Source of the DNA: Frigidibacter sp037095735
GTDB lineage: Bacteria > Pseudomonadota > Alphaproteobacteria > Rhodobacterales > Rhodobacteraceae
Length of the DNA stretch: 64,000 nucleotides
Assembly: GCF_037095735.1 (NCBI RefSeq)
Contig: NZ_JBAWKD010000004.1
Span: 62,001-126,000 of the forward strand
Direction: 5' to 3'
Shown: positions 51,803 to 60,132 of the stretch, piece by piece
Layout of the letters: each line of letters opens with the position of its first letter
How positions within the stretch are numbered: position 1 is the first letter of the stretch
Program-made: the position numbers and the translations under genes
The notes under the pieces: generated by a model
What the model was told of the DNA's origin: nothing
Databases searched by the model: none
Seen by the model: the letters and a program-made list of their open reading frames with translations, nothing else

Positions 51803-53015
51803 TGCGGCGGGCGGCGCGGTGGGCTGGTCTCTGCTGCTGATCGGCGGCGACGCGGCGTTGCAGGCCAGCCTGCGCGCCGCGCTGGCCGAGGCCGTTCCCG
51901 CGGCACGGCTGACCTGCCCGGCGACCCCGTCCGAGGCCGGAACCCTGCCGCGGCCCGACCTGCTGTTCCTGCCGCTTGGCGCCGGGGCCGAGCCCGTGGC
52001 CTGCTGTGCCGCGCTTTGGCCGGGCACCGCCATCATCGCCCTGATCCATCCCGGGGCCGAGCGGGTGATCGCTGCGGCGATGCAGGCAGGGGCGGCGGAT
52101 TGCCTGCGGGTGGCGGATGTGACCCCGTCCGCGCTGCGCCGCAGCGTCGGACGTGCGATCGAGCTCGCGGAACTCGAGGCCCGCGTCGCCGCGCAGCGAC
52201 GCGAGCTGGAACTGTTCTGCGAGGTGCTGGTCCACGACATTCGCGCGCCGGTACGCGCGGCGGGCTACCTCGCCGAATGCCTGGTCGACGAGGCTGAAAC
52301 CGCCGACCGCGCCACCCTGATCGCCACCGCGCGGATGCTGCAACGCTCGACGGCGCAGATGGCGGCGCTGGTCCAGAGCCTCGCCGCCCATGCCGGGCTG
52401 GAACAGGACCTGTCCGACCCGCGCCACCTGCCGTTTGTCGAGGTGGTCGAGGCGACGCTCGCGGTGCTGGACCGCGACATCGTCGAAAGCGGGGCAGGGA
52501 TCGAGATCGACGACCCCGGCCTGTCGCTCGACTGCCACCCGGCGGCGCTGGTTCAGGTGCTGCAGAACCTCGTTGGCAACGCGATCAAATACGCCGGCGC
52601 CGCGCCGCCGCGGATCGGGATCTCGGCCCGGTCGCTGCCCGGTGCGGTGCTGATCGCGGTGGCCGACCGCGGCCCCGGCGTGCCCGATGCGCAGGCCGAG
52701 CGGATCTTCGAGCCCTTCGTCCGCCTGTCACGGGCCGGGGCGACGGCGGGCAGCGGTCTTGGCCTCGCGACCTGCCGCAAGCTCATCGAGCGCGACGGCG
52801 GCACCATCCGCTGCCTGCCGAACCCCGGCGGCGGCAGCCGTTTCGAGATTCGCCTGCCGCAGCCCCCCGCCGACGCGCCCGAGGCGACGATCGCGACCGT
52901 GACCGGGGAGGCGGACGGCGCGGCGGCTGGGGCCACGATTGGGACCACGACCATCCGCCCCCCACGCATGACCTCCGTCCTCCGACCCCCCGGTCACCGA
53001 AGCGCCATTGGCTGA
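51783..53015 (+). CDS. sensor histidine kinase with degenerate receiver domain
   Basis: Protein of 410 residues. Residues 14-125 look like a receiver fold, but the phosphoacceptor position is Pro64 (DLLFLPLG) and the conserved Lys is lost. A HisKA domain follows (His151 in VLVHDIRAPVRAAGYL) and then an HATPase domain with N box NLVGNAIKYA (262-271), G1 DRGPGVP and G2 GSGLGLA. A disordered Thr/Ala/Pro-rich tail of about 50 residues ends it. No membrane helices, so it is cytoplasmic. It overlaps the response-regulator gene and the two should interact. Input signal unknown. Confidence 0.88.
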   Translation: MTTPRCDAAGGAVGWSLLLIGGDAALQASLRAALAEAVPAARLTCPATPSEAGTLPRPDLLFLPLGAGAEPVACCAALWPGTAIIALIHPGAERVIAAAMQAGAADCLRVADVTPSALRRSVGRAIELAELEARVAAQRRELELFCEVLVHDIRAPVRAAGYLAECLVDEAETADRATLIATARMLQRSTAQMAALVQSLAAHAGLEQDLSDPRHLPFVEVVEATLAVLDRDIVESGAGIEIDDPGLSLDCHPAALVQVLQNLVGNAIKYAGAAPPRIGISARSLPGAVLIAVADRGPGVPDAQAERIFEPFVRLSRAGATAGSGLGLATCRKLIERDGGTIRCLPNPGGGSRFEIRLPQPPADAPEATIATVTGEADGAAAGATIGTTTIRPPRMTSVLRPPGHRSAIG

Positions 53016-53779
53016 GACCGACGGCACCCGCGGCCCGCCCGCAGACCGCGATTCCACGCCGCGGCATCGGGTCGGCGCCTGCCGGCCGCATAGGGTGCCG
53101 GTTGCGTAGATGCCAGCCTGTCAGGCGGCACAGCCTGATCGAGCACCGGAGCGCGCGCGGACCCTTTCGACCCGTATCCCGGCATGGCTTTGGCACGAAA
53201 GCCGACGGCCGAGGCCGCCAAAACAGGCGGCAGGGGTCTTGCGGCGGACGTGCTCTCGCGGCAGATCCTTCGCCGTTCGCCGTTCGCCGTTCGCCGTTCG
53301 CCGTTCGCCGTTCGCCGTTCGCCGTTCGCCGTTCGCCGTTCGCCGTTCGCCGTTCGCCGTTCGCCGTTCCCAGCAAGTCGCACGTTGCACTTCGCCGGTC
53401 GCGCGGGTGCCGCGCGGGCTGTCCGCACCCCTTCCGCGCGACTGGACCGCGCGGAGGCATGTCCACCGATACTTTCAGCCCATCTGCACCCGCAAAGTGG
53501 TGGTCAGTCCGGCTGGCCGTCCCACTCCGCCGCCCTGTCGGCCGTCTCTCTGTGGCCCCGCAGGGCCGCGAGATCCTGTCTGATGCCCCGATGCCTCGGC
53601 TCCGCACCCCGGCTGGAACAGACCGACCCAAACGACGGCGATGCGAGCAGGGGCGGGATTTCGCCCCCCGGCCACCGCCTCTGTGACGCCGCCCATTGGC
53701 GATCCGTGATCGAGGAAACCGGGGTGCGGCATGGCCGGCCGCGTCCGACCGGCGCGGGGACGCAGGGCCGCGCGGCGGC
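53016..53779. other. convergent intergenic region of 764 bp
   Basis: It lies between the 3' ends of the histidine kinase and nucleoside hydrolase genes. Frames are open on both strands only because of high GC and the 7-bp repeat; no frame resembles a known protein or has a ribosome site that convinces me. The main content is the heptanucleotide array at 53269-53369. Confidence 0.6.
53269..53369. repeat. heptanucleotide tandem array, 14 copies of TTCGCCG
   Basis: Fourteen exact head-to-tail copies of TTCGCCG plus a final TTC, 101 bp with no interruptions. The unit is not a multiple of three, so every frame reads through it as a 7-residue repeat (RRSPFAV on plus, ANGERRT on minus). Each copy gained or lost would shift the frame. 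Confidence 0.97.
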
Positions 53780-54724
53780 TCAGGCGTCGAGGCGCCCGAT
53801 CCTCTCGGCCAGCAGCGCGAAGAACCGCGTGCGGTCGGTCGAGCGCAGGAACAGCGCATTCGCCGGCCGGTCGGTCACGCCCCACCAGTCGGCGACGGTC
53901 ATGCCACGGGTGAAGCGGCCCTCGGTCTCGATCTCGACATTGATCTCGCGGCCCTCGAACAGCGTCGGGTCCAGAAGCCAGCCGATCACGCAGGGATCAT
54001 GCAGCGGCGCTCCCTCGCTGCCGTATTTCTCCTTGTCGAAACGCTCGAAGAAATCGGTCCAGCTCGCCACCGCGGCCCCGACCGGACCGAGGCCGCGCAT
54101 GTGCTCGACCCAGTCGCGCGAGGTCAGCGCCTGATGCGTCGCGTCGAGCGGGATCACCGTCATCGGCACCCCGGCCGCGAAGACCGCCGCCGCCGCCTCG
54201 GGATCGACATAGATGTTGAACTCGGCCGCGGGCGTGATGTTGCCGACCTCGAAATAGGCCCCGCCCATCAGCACGATCCGGCCCACCCGCGCCACGATGT
54301 CGGGCGCCTTGGCGAAAGCCGTCGCGATGTTGGTCAGCGGCCCCAGCGGGCACAGGGTGATGCTGCCCGCAGGCTCGCGCCGCAGCGTCTCGATCAGGAA
54401 ATCGACGGCATGGCCCGGGGCCAGCGGCATCTGCGGCGCCGGCAGCTCGATCCCGTCGAGCCCGGTCTTGCCATGCACATGCTCGGCCGTGACCAGCGCC
54501 TGCTGCAGCGGCCGGTCGCAGCCGGCGAAGACCTTCACATCCGTCCGCCCGGCCAGCTCGCAGACCTTGCGCGCATTGACCGAGGTCAGCGCCAGCGGCA
54601 CGTTGCCGGCCACGGTGGTGATCCCCAGAACCTCGAGCTCGGGGCTGGCCAGCGCCAGCAGCAGCGCCACCGCGTCATCCTGCCCGGGGTCGCAATCGAT
54701 GATGATCCTGCGCGTTTCGGTCAT
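53780..54724 (-). CDS. inosine-uridine preferring nucleoside hydrolase
   Basis: Protein of 314 residues with the nucleoside hydrolase calcium site DCDPGQDDAVALLLAL at the N-terminus, TTVAGNVPLALTSVNARKVCELAGR, NIYVDPEAAAAVF and HDPCVIGWLLDP. It cleaves ribonucleosides to base and ribose in salvage. ATG 54724 is chosen because GGAG lies 5 nt upstream; the GTG at 54730 is too close to it. It is divergent from grxB. Base preference cannot be read from sequence. Confidence 0.92.
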   Translation of the reverse strand: MTETRRIIIDCDPGQDDAVALLLALASPELEVLGITTVAGNVPLALTSVNARKVCELAGRTDVKVFAGCDRPLQQALVTAEHVHGKTGLDGIELPAPQMPLAPGHAVDFLIETLRREPAGSITLCPLGPLTNIATAFAKAPDIVARVGRIVLMGGAYFEVGNITPAAEFNIYVDPEAAAAVFAAGVPMTVIPLDATHQALTSRDWVEHMRGLGPVGAAVASWTDFFERFDKEKYGSEGAPLHDPCVIGWLLDPTLFEGREINVEIETEGRFTRGMTVADWWGVTDRPANALFLRSTDRTRFFALLAERIGRLDA

Positions 54725-54883
54725 GTCCACTCCTCGTCCCGCGTCGCCGGGCCCTTTGGGGGCGAAACCTGCGAAGCCCGCCCGCGCTTGTAAAGGGCGG
54801 CGCGGCGTAAACCTGCGCTATCGGCTTGCAACTTGCGGATCCGGGGCATGGAATGGGCCATACCTCCCAAGGACGCCCCCGGA

Positions 54884-55543
54884 ATGAAGCTCTACCAATA
54901 CCATCACTGCCCCTTCTGCGTGCGCGCCGACATGGCTGCGAACTGGCTGCGGGTCCCGCATGAGAAGGTCTACCTGCTCAACGATGACGAGAAGACCTGT
55001 TTCGAGCTGATCGGCGCCAAGATGGTGCCGATCCTGCAGCTTGACGCGACGGCGGAGGGCCCGGGCCGCGCGATGGGCGAGAGCCTCGACATCGTGGCAG
55101 AGCTTGGCCGCCACGCGCCCGGCGGACGGGCGATCGCGCCCTGGGCCGAGGTCAAGGCCCAGCAGGCGGGGCTGTCGGCGGTGCAGGGCGCGATCTCGGC
55201 GCTGCTCTTCCCGCGCAATGTCCGCATCGGCCTGCCCGAGTTTGCGACGCCCGCGGCGGTGGCCTACTTCACCGAGCGCAAGTCGGCGATCCTCGGCACC
55301 AGCTTCGACGAGGCCTTCGCCGCCAGCGACCGCCACCGCGCGACGGTGGAAGCGGCGCTGGCCGCGCTGCCGGTGCCCCAGATGCCGGGCGAGACGCTGC
55401 GGATGGGCGATGTGCTGCTGTTCCCCGGGCTGCGCAATCTGACGGTCGTCGCCGGGCTCGACCGGCCGCAATGGGTGGTCGACTACGTCGCGCAGGTGGC
55501 AGAGATGACCGGGGTCCAGACCTACGAGGACCGCGCGCTGTAA
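54884..55543 (+). CDS. grxB: glutaredoxin 2
   Basis: Protein of 219 residues, a GST-like glutaredoxin. The N-terminal thioredoxin fold has the redox motif Cys9-Pro-Phe-Cys12 (MKLYQYHHCPFC) and cis-Pro loop KMVPILQLD. The C-terminal helical domain (about 85-215) matches Grx2 (RIGLPEFATPAAVAYFTERK, SDRHRATVEAALAALP, VLLFPGLRNLTVVAGL). It reduces disulfides with glutathione in the cytoplasm. The start at Met-Lys-Leu (54884) is the family start. Confidence 0.92.
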   Translation: MKLYQYHHCPFCVRADMAANWLRVPHEKVYLLNDDEKTCFELIGAKMVPILQLDATAEGPGRAMGESLDIVAELGRHAPGGRAIAPWAEVKAQQAGLSAVQGAISALLFPRNVRIGLPEFATPAAVAYFTERKSAILGTSFDEAFAASDRHRATVEAALAALPVPQMPGETLRMGDVLLFPGLRNLTVVAGLDRPQWVVDYVAQVAEMTGVQTYEDRAL

Positions 55544-55671
55544 GCCGGGGGCGGGCCGCCGGCGAACCCCGTCGACTTGGCCATACCTGCGGCTTGCCAG
55601 ACGCCCGCGCGTGACACAGACTGCGGGCGGACCCGGCGTTACGGGCCGCCCCGGTATTGGAGTAACCATTG

Positions 55672-56307
55672 ATGAAATACCTTGTTTCCGCGCTTGCGGC
55701 GGCGCTGTTGCTGCCGGCCGCCTCTGTGCAGGCGGCCACGCTGCTGGCCGATGTCGAGATCGCCTATTTCAACTCGGGCGCAAACCTGGCCTTCCCGACC
55801 GGAATCTACGGCGGCAACTTCGCCGGCCCTCCGGGCTTCCCGGTCGCGCTGGCCGACACCTCCTTCGCGCGTGACGGCAATGCCGACACCTTCGTCTCGC
55901 TGCCCACGGGCTCGTATCTGACGCTCGGCTTCTCGGGCGGCTTCGTCTTCGACGGCGTCGGCAACGACATCTTCGTGTCCGAGGTTGGCGGCGCGAGCGA
56001 GACGGCGGACATCTTCATCTCGTCCGACTTCGGGCTCAGCTTCACCTTCCTCGGCACCGCGACGACCTCGACCGTCTCGGGCTTCGACCTTGCCAGCATC
56101 GGCTACACCGGGCAGGTCAACGCGGTGAAGGTCGTCGGGCTCGACAATTTCGGGGCCTCGCCGGGGTTCGATCTGGCCTTCGTGCAGGGGCTCGAAGGCT
56201 CGGTGGTGATCCAAGAGCCGGCCCCGGTGCCGCTGCCCGCGGCCGCGCCGCTGCTGCTGGCGGGCCTCGGCGCGCTGGCCGGCCTGCGCCGCCTGCGCCG
56301 TCGCTGA
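55672..56307 (+). CDS. VPLPA-CTERM sorting-domain surface protein
   Basis: Exported protein of 211 residues. Signal peptide (1-22, SVQA), a beta-rich middle (FNSGANLAFPTGIYGGNFAG, DGVGNDIFVSEVGGASETADIFISSDFGLSFTFLG), and a C-terminal VPLPAAAPLLLAGLGALAGL helix followed by a basic end RRLRRR. This is the VPLPA/PEP-CTERM signal recognised by exosortases, which would anchor or release it at the surface. No exosortase is in the window. ATG 55672; a TTG at 55669 is in frame. Confidence 0.9.
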   Translation: MKYLVSALAAALLLPAASVQAATLLADVEIAYFNSGANLAFPTGIYGGNFAGPPGFPVALADTSFARDGNADTFVSLPTGSYLTLGFSGGFVFDGVGNDIFVSEVGGASETADIFISSDFGLSFTFLGTATTSTVSGFDLASIGYTGQVNAVKVVGLDNFGASPGFDLAFVQGLEGSVVIQEPAPVPLPAAAPLLLAGLGALAGLRRLRRR

Positions 56308-56343
56308 GCGCCGGGGGCGCCTGAACCGGCCCCCCGCAGACCA

Positions 56344-56375
56344 AGCGGGCGCGGTGCCTTCGGCCCGCGCCCGCT
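56344..56375. terminator. bidirectional hairpin terminator
   Basis: AGCGGGCGCGG (56344-56354) pairs perfectly with CCGCGCCCGCT (56365-56375), followed by CTTCATTC. It lies between the convergent VPLPA-CTERM and iron-binding protein genes. Confidence 0.7.
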
Positions 56376-56399
56376 CTTCATTCGATCCCGACCGGCGCG

Positions 56400-57410
56400 T
56401 CAGGCGCCGGCGTCGACGTCGACCTCTTCGATCAGCTTCAGCGCCGCCGGGCGCAGGTCAGAGATCTCGGTCAGGCTCAGGCTGTCGGGGGTGAACTCGC
56501 CCCAGCTCTTGACCAGGTCCGAGCGCTCGACACCCGGCTCGACCGGGAATTCGTTGTTGGTCTCGGCATAGATCGCCTGCGCCTCGTCCGAGGCCAGCCA
56601 TTCCATCAGCTTCAGCGCCGCTTCCTTGTGCGGCGCGGCCTTGGTCATCGCCACGCCCGAGATGTTCAGGTGGCTGCCGCCACCCTCGAACTTCGGGAAG
56701 ACGATGCGCACGGTGTCGGCCCAGACCTTCTCTTCCGGGTTCGCCAACATCTGTCCCATGTAATAGGTGTTGCCCAGCGAGATGTCGCATTCGCCCGACC
56801 AGATCGACTTTACCTGGCTGCGGTCGTTGCCCGAGGGCTTGACCGCAAGGTTCGCCTTCACGGCTTCCAGCCAGGTCTTCGTCGCCTCGGGCCCGTGATG
56901 GGCCATGTAGGCCGCGGTCAGCGCGACGTTGTAATCCGAGGTGAACGAGCGGGTGCAGATGCGGCCCTTCCACTTCGGATCGGCCAGGCCCTCGTAGCTG
57001 GTGACCTCGCCATCCGCCACGCGCTCGCGCGAGGCATAGACGATGCGGGCGCGGGTGGTCAGGCCGAACCACTGGCCTTCGGGATCACGGAAGCCTTCGG
57101 GGATGTTCTCTTCCAACACCGCCGACTTGACCGGCTGGGTCACGCCGGCCTCGACCACCTCGCCCAGCCGCGCGATGTCGACGGTCATCACCAGGTCGGC
57201 GGGCGAGCGGTCGCCCTCGGCCTTCAGACGCTCGACCATTCCCTTGTCGACGAAGGCGACGTTGACGGTGATGCCGGTTTCCTTGCTGAAGGCATCGACC
57301 AGCGGCTGCAGAAGCTCGGGCTGGCGGTGCGAATAGATGTTCACCTCTTCGGCCATGGCGGGCAGGGCGAGGGCAAGGCCGGTGGTGGCGAACAGGGCGG
57401 CGCGGAACAT
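56400..57410 (-). CDS. ferric iron ABC transporter substrate-binding protein
   Basis: Protein of 336 residues of the FbpA/FutA family: signal peptide (1-20, LPAMA), EVNIYSHRQPELLQPLVDAFSKETGI, GLTTRARIVYASRERV, and the iron-binding tyrosine pair in GNTYYMGQM. It should bind Fe(3+) in the periplasm. No permease or ATPase gene is adjacent, so it works with components elsewhere or is an orphan. A clear promoter lies upstream. The last residues EEVDVDAGA are unusually acidic. Confidence 0.92.
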   Translation of the reverse strand: MFRAALFATTGLALALPAMAEEVNIYSHRQPELLQPLVDAFSKETGITVNVAFVDKGMVERLKAEGDRSPADLVMTVDIARLGEVVEAGVTQPVKSAVLEENIPEGFRDPEGQWFGLTTRARIVYASRERVADGEVTSYEGLADPKWKGRICTRSFTSDYNVALTAAYMAHHGPEATKTWLEAVKANLAVKPSGNDRSQVKSIWSGECDISLGNTYYMGQMLANPEEKVWADTVRIVFPKFEGGGSHLNISGVAMTKAAPHKEAALKLMEWLASDEAQAIYAETNNEFPVEPGVERSDLVKSWGEFTPDSLSLTEISDLRPAALKLIEEVDVDAGA

Positions 57411-57441
57411 TATCTGACTCCTCCGGTCGGAAATTTGCGCC

Positions 57442-57470
57442 CATAAACCTGACTAATTCGCTTGGGTCAA
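57442..57470 (-). promoter_or_regulatory. promoter of the iron-binding protein gene
   Basis: On the minus strand TTGACC (57465-57470) and TTTATG (57442-57447) are 17 bp apart, a good housekeeping promoter about 32 bp before the ATG. The area is AT-rich for this genome. I could not identify a convincing iron-regulator box in it. Confidence 0.6.
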
Positions 57471-57573
57471 GCCGGAAGCCGCCGAGCCGGCGCGGTCCGG
57501 CGCAGTTTCCGGTTGACCGCATCGGCCGGGATCGGTGATCTCGAAACCTCGGACCGATCCTGCGGAGCGCGCC

Positions 57574-57993
57574 ATGCTCGCCATCTTCCTTCTGACGAGC
57601 AGCGCGCTGCTGGCGCTGAGCGCCTTCGACCTGCACGCGACCGAGCGGTCGGCCGTCCGGCCGCGGCGGGCCCGCGCCCTGCCGCTGGCCACGGTTGCGG
57701 CACCGGTGCTGCACCGGGGCAGCGCGCTGGACTGCCCGGCGATCTACGAGGATTTCGACCCCGAGATCGACACGCTGCAGGTCGAGGTCGAGGCAGATCC
57801 CGGCTGGGACATCGGCGCCGCCAACCCGGTGCGCCTGACGGCGCGGCTGTCGCCCGACGGGCGGGCGACGATCGTCGGGCTGCTGGGCAATGGCGCGACC
57901 GGCGATATCGCGCTGGTGGCGCGGCTCGACGGGGTGCGGCCCGAGGATCTCGACCTTGCCGCCATGCAGGTGCGGCTGCTGCCCGCCATCTGA
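57574..57993 (+). CDS. hypothetical protein with N-terminal membrane anchor
   Basis: Protein of 139 residues. One N-terminal hydrophobic segment (1-16, LAIFLLTSSALLALSAF), a basic linker, then a small domain (LDCPAIYEDFDPEIDTLQVEVEADPGWDIGAANPVRLTARLSPDGRATIVGLLGNGATGDIALVARLDGVRPEDLDL). The EDFDPEIDTLQVEVE pattern recalls short segments seen in alphaproteobacterial calcium-binding proteins, but no family is assigned. GCGGAG lies 7 nt before the ATG. Its stop codon falls inside a 15-bp tandem repeat. Confidence 0.65.
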   Translation: MLAIFLLTSSALLALSAFDLHATERSAVRPRRARALPLATVAAPVLHRGSALDCPAIYEDFDPEIDTLQVEVEADPGWDIGAANPVRLTARLSPDGRATIVGLLGNGATGDIALVARLDGVRPEDLDLAAMQVRLLPAI

Positions 57994-58023
57994 CTGCCAG
58001 CCGTGTGACTGCCAGCCGTGTGA
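57991..58023. repeat. 15-bp tandem duplication at the 3' end of the hypothetical gene
   Basis: TGACTGCCAGCCGTG occurs twice exactly (57991-58005, 58006-58020) with a third partial TGA. The stop codon TGA begins each unit, so duplication does not change the protein. Same unit length as the repeat at 24874. Confidence 0.85.
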
Positions 58024-58034
58024 CGGCGGGGCGG

Positions 58035-58865
58035 TCAGGCGCGTTCGCGGGCCTTGGCTTCGTTCCAGAGCGCGTCCATCTCGGCCAGGTCGCTGTCCTC
58101 GGGGCGGCGGCCGTCTTCGGCCAGCGCCGCCTCGATCGCGCGGAAGCGGCGGGTGAACTTGGCATTGGCCCGCCGCAGCGCCGCCTCGGGGTCGACCTTC
58201 AGATGCCGGGCGAGATTGGCCATGACGAACAGGAGGTCGCCCATCTCGTCCTCGACCTCGTCCTGGGTCAGCGTGTCGTGGGCCTCGACCAGCTCGCGCG
58301 CCTCTTCCACGATCTTGTCCAGCACCTCGGTCGTCGAGGGCCAGTCGAACCCGACCCGCGCCGCGCGGTTCTGCAGCTTCAGTGCCCGCAGCAGCGCCGG
58401 CAGCCCCACCGCGACCCCGTCCAGCACCCCGGTCTCGGCCTTGGCGGCGCGCTCGGCGGCCTTCACCGTCTCCCAGTCGCTGACCTGCTGCTCGGGCGAT
58501 TTCTCGTTGCTCTCGTCGCCGAAGACATGCGGATGGCGCGCGACCATCTTGTCAGAGATCGCCCGCACCACGTCGGCGAAGGCGAAATGCCCGGCCTCTT
58601 CGGCCATGCGCGCGTGGAAGACCGACTGGAACAGCAGGTCGCCCAGCTCTCCCCTCAACTCGTCCCAGGCCTTTCGCTCGATCGCATCGGCGACCTCGTA
58701 GGCCTCTTCGATCGTGTAGGGGGCGATGGTGGCGAAATCCTGCGCGATGTCCCAAGGGCAGCCGGTGACCGGGTCGCGCAGCCGTGCCATGATTTCGACC
58801 AGACGCTCGATCCCGGCTTCGGGGTCCTGGATCAGCGCGTCGGAGCGGTCACGGGAATGGGTCAT
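58035..58865 (-). CDS. mazG: nucleoside triphosphate pyrophosphohydrolase
   Basis: MazG of 276 residues with tandem all-alpha NTP-PPase domains: IMARLRDPVTGCPWDIAQDFATIAPYTIEEAYEVADAIERKAWDELRGELGDLLFQSVFHARMAEE (ExxE...ExxD metal motif) and a second copy KIVEEARELVEAHDTLTQDEVEDEMGDLLFVMANLARHL. It hydrolyses aberrant or excess NTPs to NMP and pyrophosphate. Standard length. Divergent from the amidohydrolase gene (63 bp apart). Confidence 0.95.
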   Translation of the reverse strand: MTHSRDRSDALIQDPEAGIERLVEIMARLRDPVTGCPWDIAQDFATIAPYTIEEAYEVADAIERKAWDELRGELGDLLFQSVFHARMAEEAGHFAFADVVRAISDKMVARHPHVFGDESNEKSPEQQVSDWETVKAAERAAKAETGVLDGVAVGLPALLRALKLQNRAARVGFDWPSTTEVLDKIVEEARELVEAHDTLTQDEVEDEMGDLLFVMANLARHLKVDPEAALRRANAKFTRRFRAIEAALAEDGRRPEDSDLAEMDALWNEAKARERA

Positions 58866-58928
58866 TGCGGCGGCCTCGCAAATGGTCTTCCCTCGGCGCC
58901 TAGCAGAATACCCCGCCGGAGACCATCC

Positions 58929-60089
58929 ATGCCCGTCCTGAACCGCATCGCCGAATTCGGCCCCGAAATGGCCGGCTGGCGGCGCCACCTGCATGCCCAT
59001 CCCGAGCTTGGCTTCGACTGCCACCAGACCGCGGCCTTCATCGCCGAGCGCCTGCGCGAGATCGGCGTCGACGAGATCCACGAGGGCATCGGGCAGACCG
59101 GCATCGTCGCGATCGTGAACGGGCAGGGCGCGGGCCCGACCATCGGCCTGCGTGCCGACATGGACGCGCTGCCGATCGAAGAGACGACCGGCAAGCCCTA
59201 TGCCTCGACCGTGCCGGGCAAGATGCATGCCTGCGGCCATGACGGCCATGTCGCCATGCTGCTTGGCGCCGCGAAATACCTGGCCGAGACGCGCCGCTTC
59301 TCGGGCCGGGTCGCGCTGATCTTCCAGCCGGCGGAAGAGGATGGCGGCGGCGGCCTTGCCATGGTCGAGGACGGGATGATGGACCGCTTCGGCATCGGCG
59401 AGGTCTATGGCATCCACAACAGCCCCAACACCGAGTTCGGGCATTTCTACACCTCGCCGGGCGCGCTGATGGCGGCAGTGGACACGGTCTGGGTGCGGCT
59501 GACCGGCAAGGGCGGCCACGGCGCCACCCCGCACGAGACCGTCGACCCGATCCCGGCCGCGATCGGGATGATCGGTGCGCTGCAGACTGTGGTCAGCCGC
59601 AACCTGAACCCGATCCAGGAACTGGTGATCTCGGTCACCCAGATCCATGCCGGCACCGCCTCGAACATCATCCCTGAGGGTGCCTGGTTCTGCGCCACCG
59701 TCCGCAGCTTCACCCCCGAGGTGCGCGAGCTGGCGAAGCGGCGGATCCATGAAATCGTCGAGGGCCACGCCGCCGCCTACGGCGTCACCGCCGAGATCGA
59801 GTACGACTGGGGCTATCCGCCGACGGTGAACCATCCCGAACAGGCGGCCTTCGCGGCGCAGGTGGCGCGCGAGGTCTCGGGCGACGCGGCGGTCTTCCCC
59901 GACGCGCCGAAAGAGATGGGGGCCGAGGACTTCTCCTACATGCTCGAGGCGCGCCCCGGCGCCTATCTGTTCATGGGCACCGGGCCGGGGGCGGGGCTGC
60001 ATCATTCGATGTTCGACTTCAACGACGAGGCCGCGCCGGTTGGTGCCAGCTTCTTCGCCCGGCTGGTGGAACGCGCGCTGCCGCTCTGA
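58929..60089 (+). CDS. M20 family amidohydrolase (hippurate hydrolase-like)
   Basis: Metallopeptidase-family amidohydrolase of 386 residues: WRRHLHAHPELGFDCHQTAAFI, GLRADMDALPIEE, MHACGHDGHVAMLLGAA (metal ligands Cys/His), FQPAEEDGGGGLAMVEDG and the dimerisation domain GKGGHGATPHETVDPI. C-terminal GAEDFSYMLEARPGAYLFMGTG and the final metal His in GLHHSMFDFNDEA. Relatives cleave N-acyl amino acids such as hippurate or acetyl amino acids. Substrate not determined. Confidence 0.93.
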   Translation: MPVLNRIAEFGPEMAGWRRHLHAHPELGFDCHQTAAFIAERLREIGVDEIHEGIGQTGIVAIVNGQGAGPTIGLRADMDALPIEETTGKPYASTVPGKMHACGHDGHVAMLLGAAKYLAETRRFSGRVALIFQPAEEDGGGGLAMVEDGMMDRFGIGEVYGIHNSPNTEFGHFYTSPGALMAAVDTVWVRLTGKGGHGATPHETVDPIPAAIGMIGALQTVVSRNLNPIQELVISVTQIHAGTASNIIPEGAWFCATVRSFTPEVRELAKRRIHEIVEGHAAAYGVTAEIEYDWGYPPTVNHPEQAAFAAQVAREVSGDAAVFPDAPKEMGAEDFSYMLEARPGAYLFMGTGPGAGLHHSMFDFNDEAAPVGASFFARLVERALPL

Positions 60090-60097
60090 CCCGCTCT

Positions 60098-60119
60098 GCC
60101 GGCCCCCGCGGGGGCCGGC
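60098..60119. terminator. palindromic terminator between convergent genes
   Basis: A 22-bp perfect palindrome, GCCGGCCCCCG joined to its complement, sits 8 bp after the amidohydrolase stop and 13 bp before the convergent hydrolase stop. Confidence 0.6.
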
Positions 60120-60132
60120 GCGCCAGCGGCGT

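Noticed and set aside
53269..53369. CRISPR array
   Set aside because: Units are 7 bp, contiguous and without spacers, and no cas genes are nearby.
53184..54134. Plus-strand open frame running through the 7-bp repeat into the nucleoside hydrolase gene
   Set aside because: The repeat is open in all frames, the frame has no convincing ribosome site or motifs, and it overlaps a real gene on the other strand.
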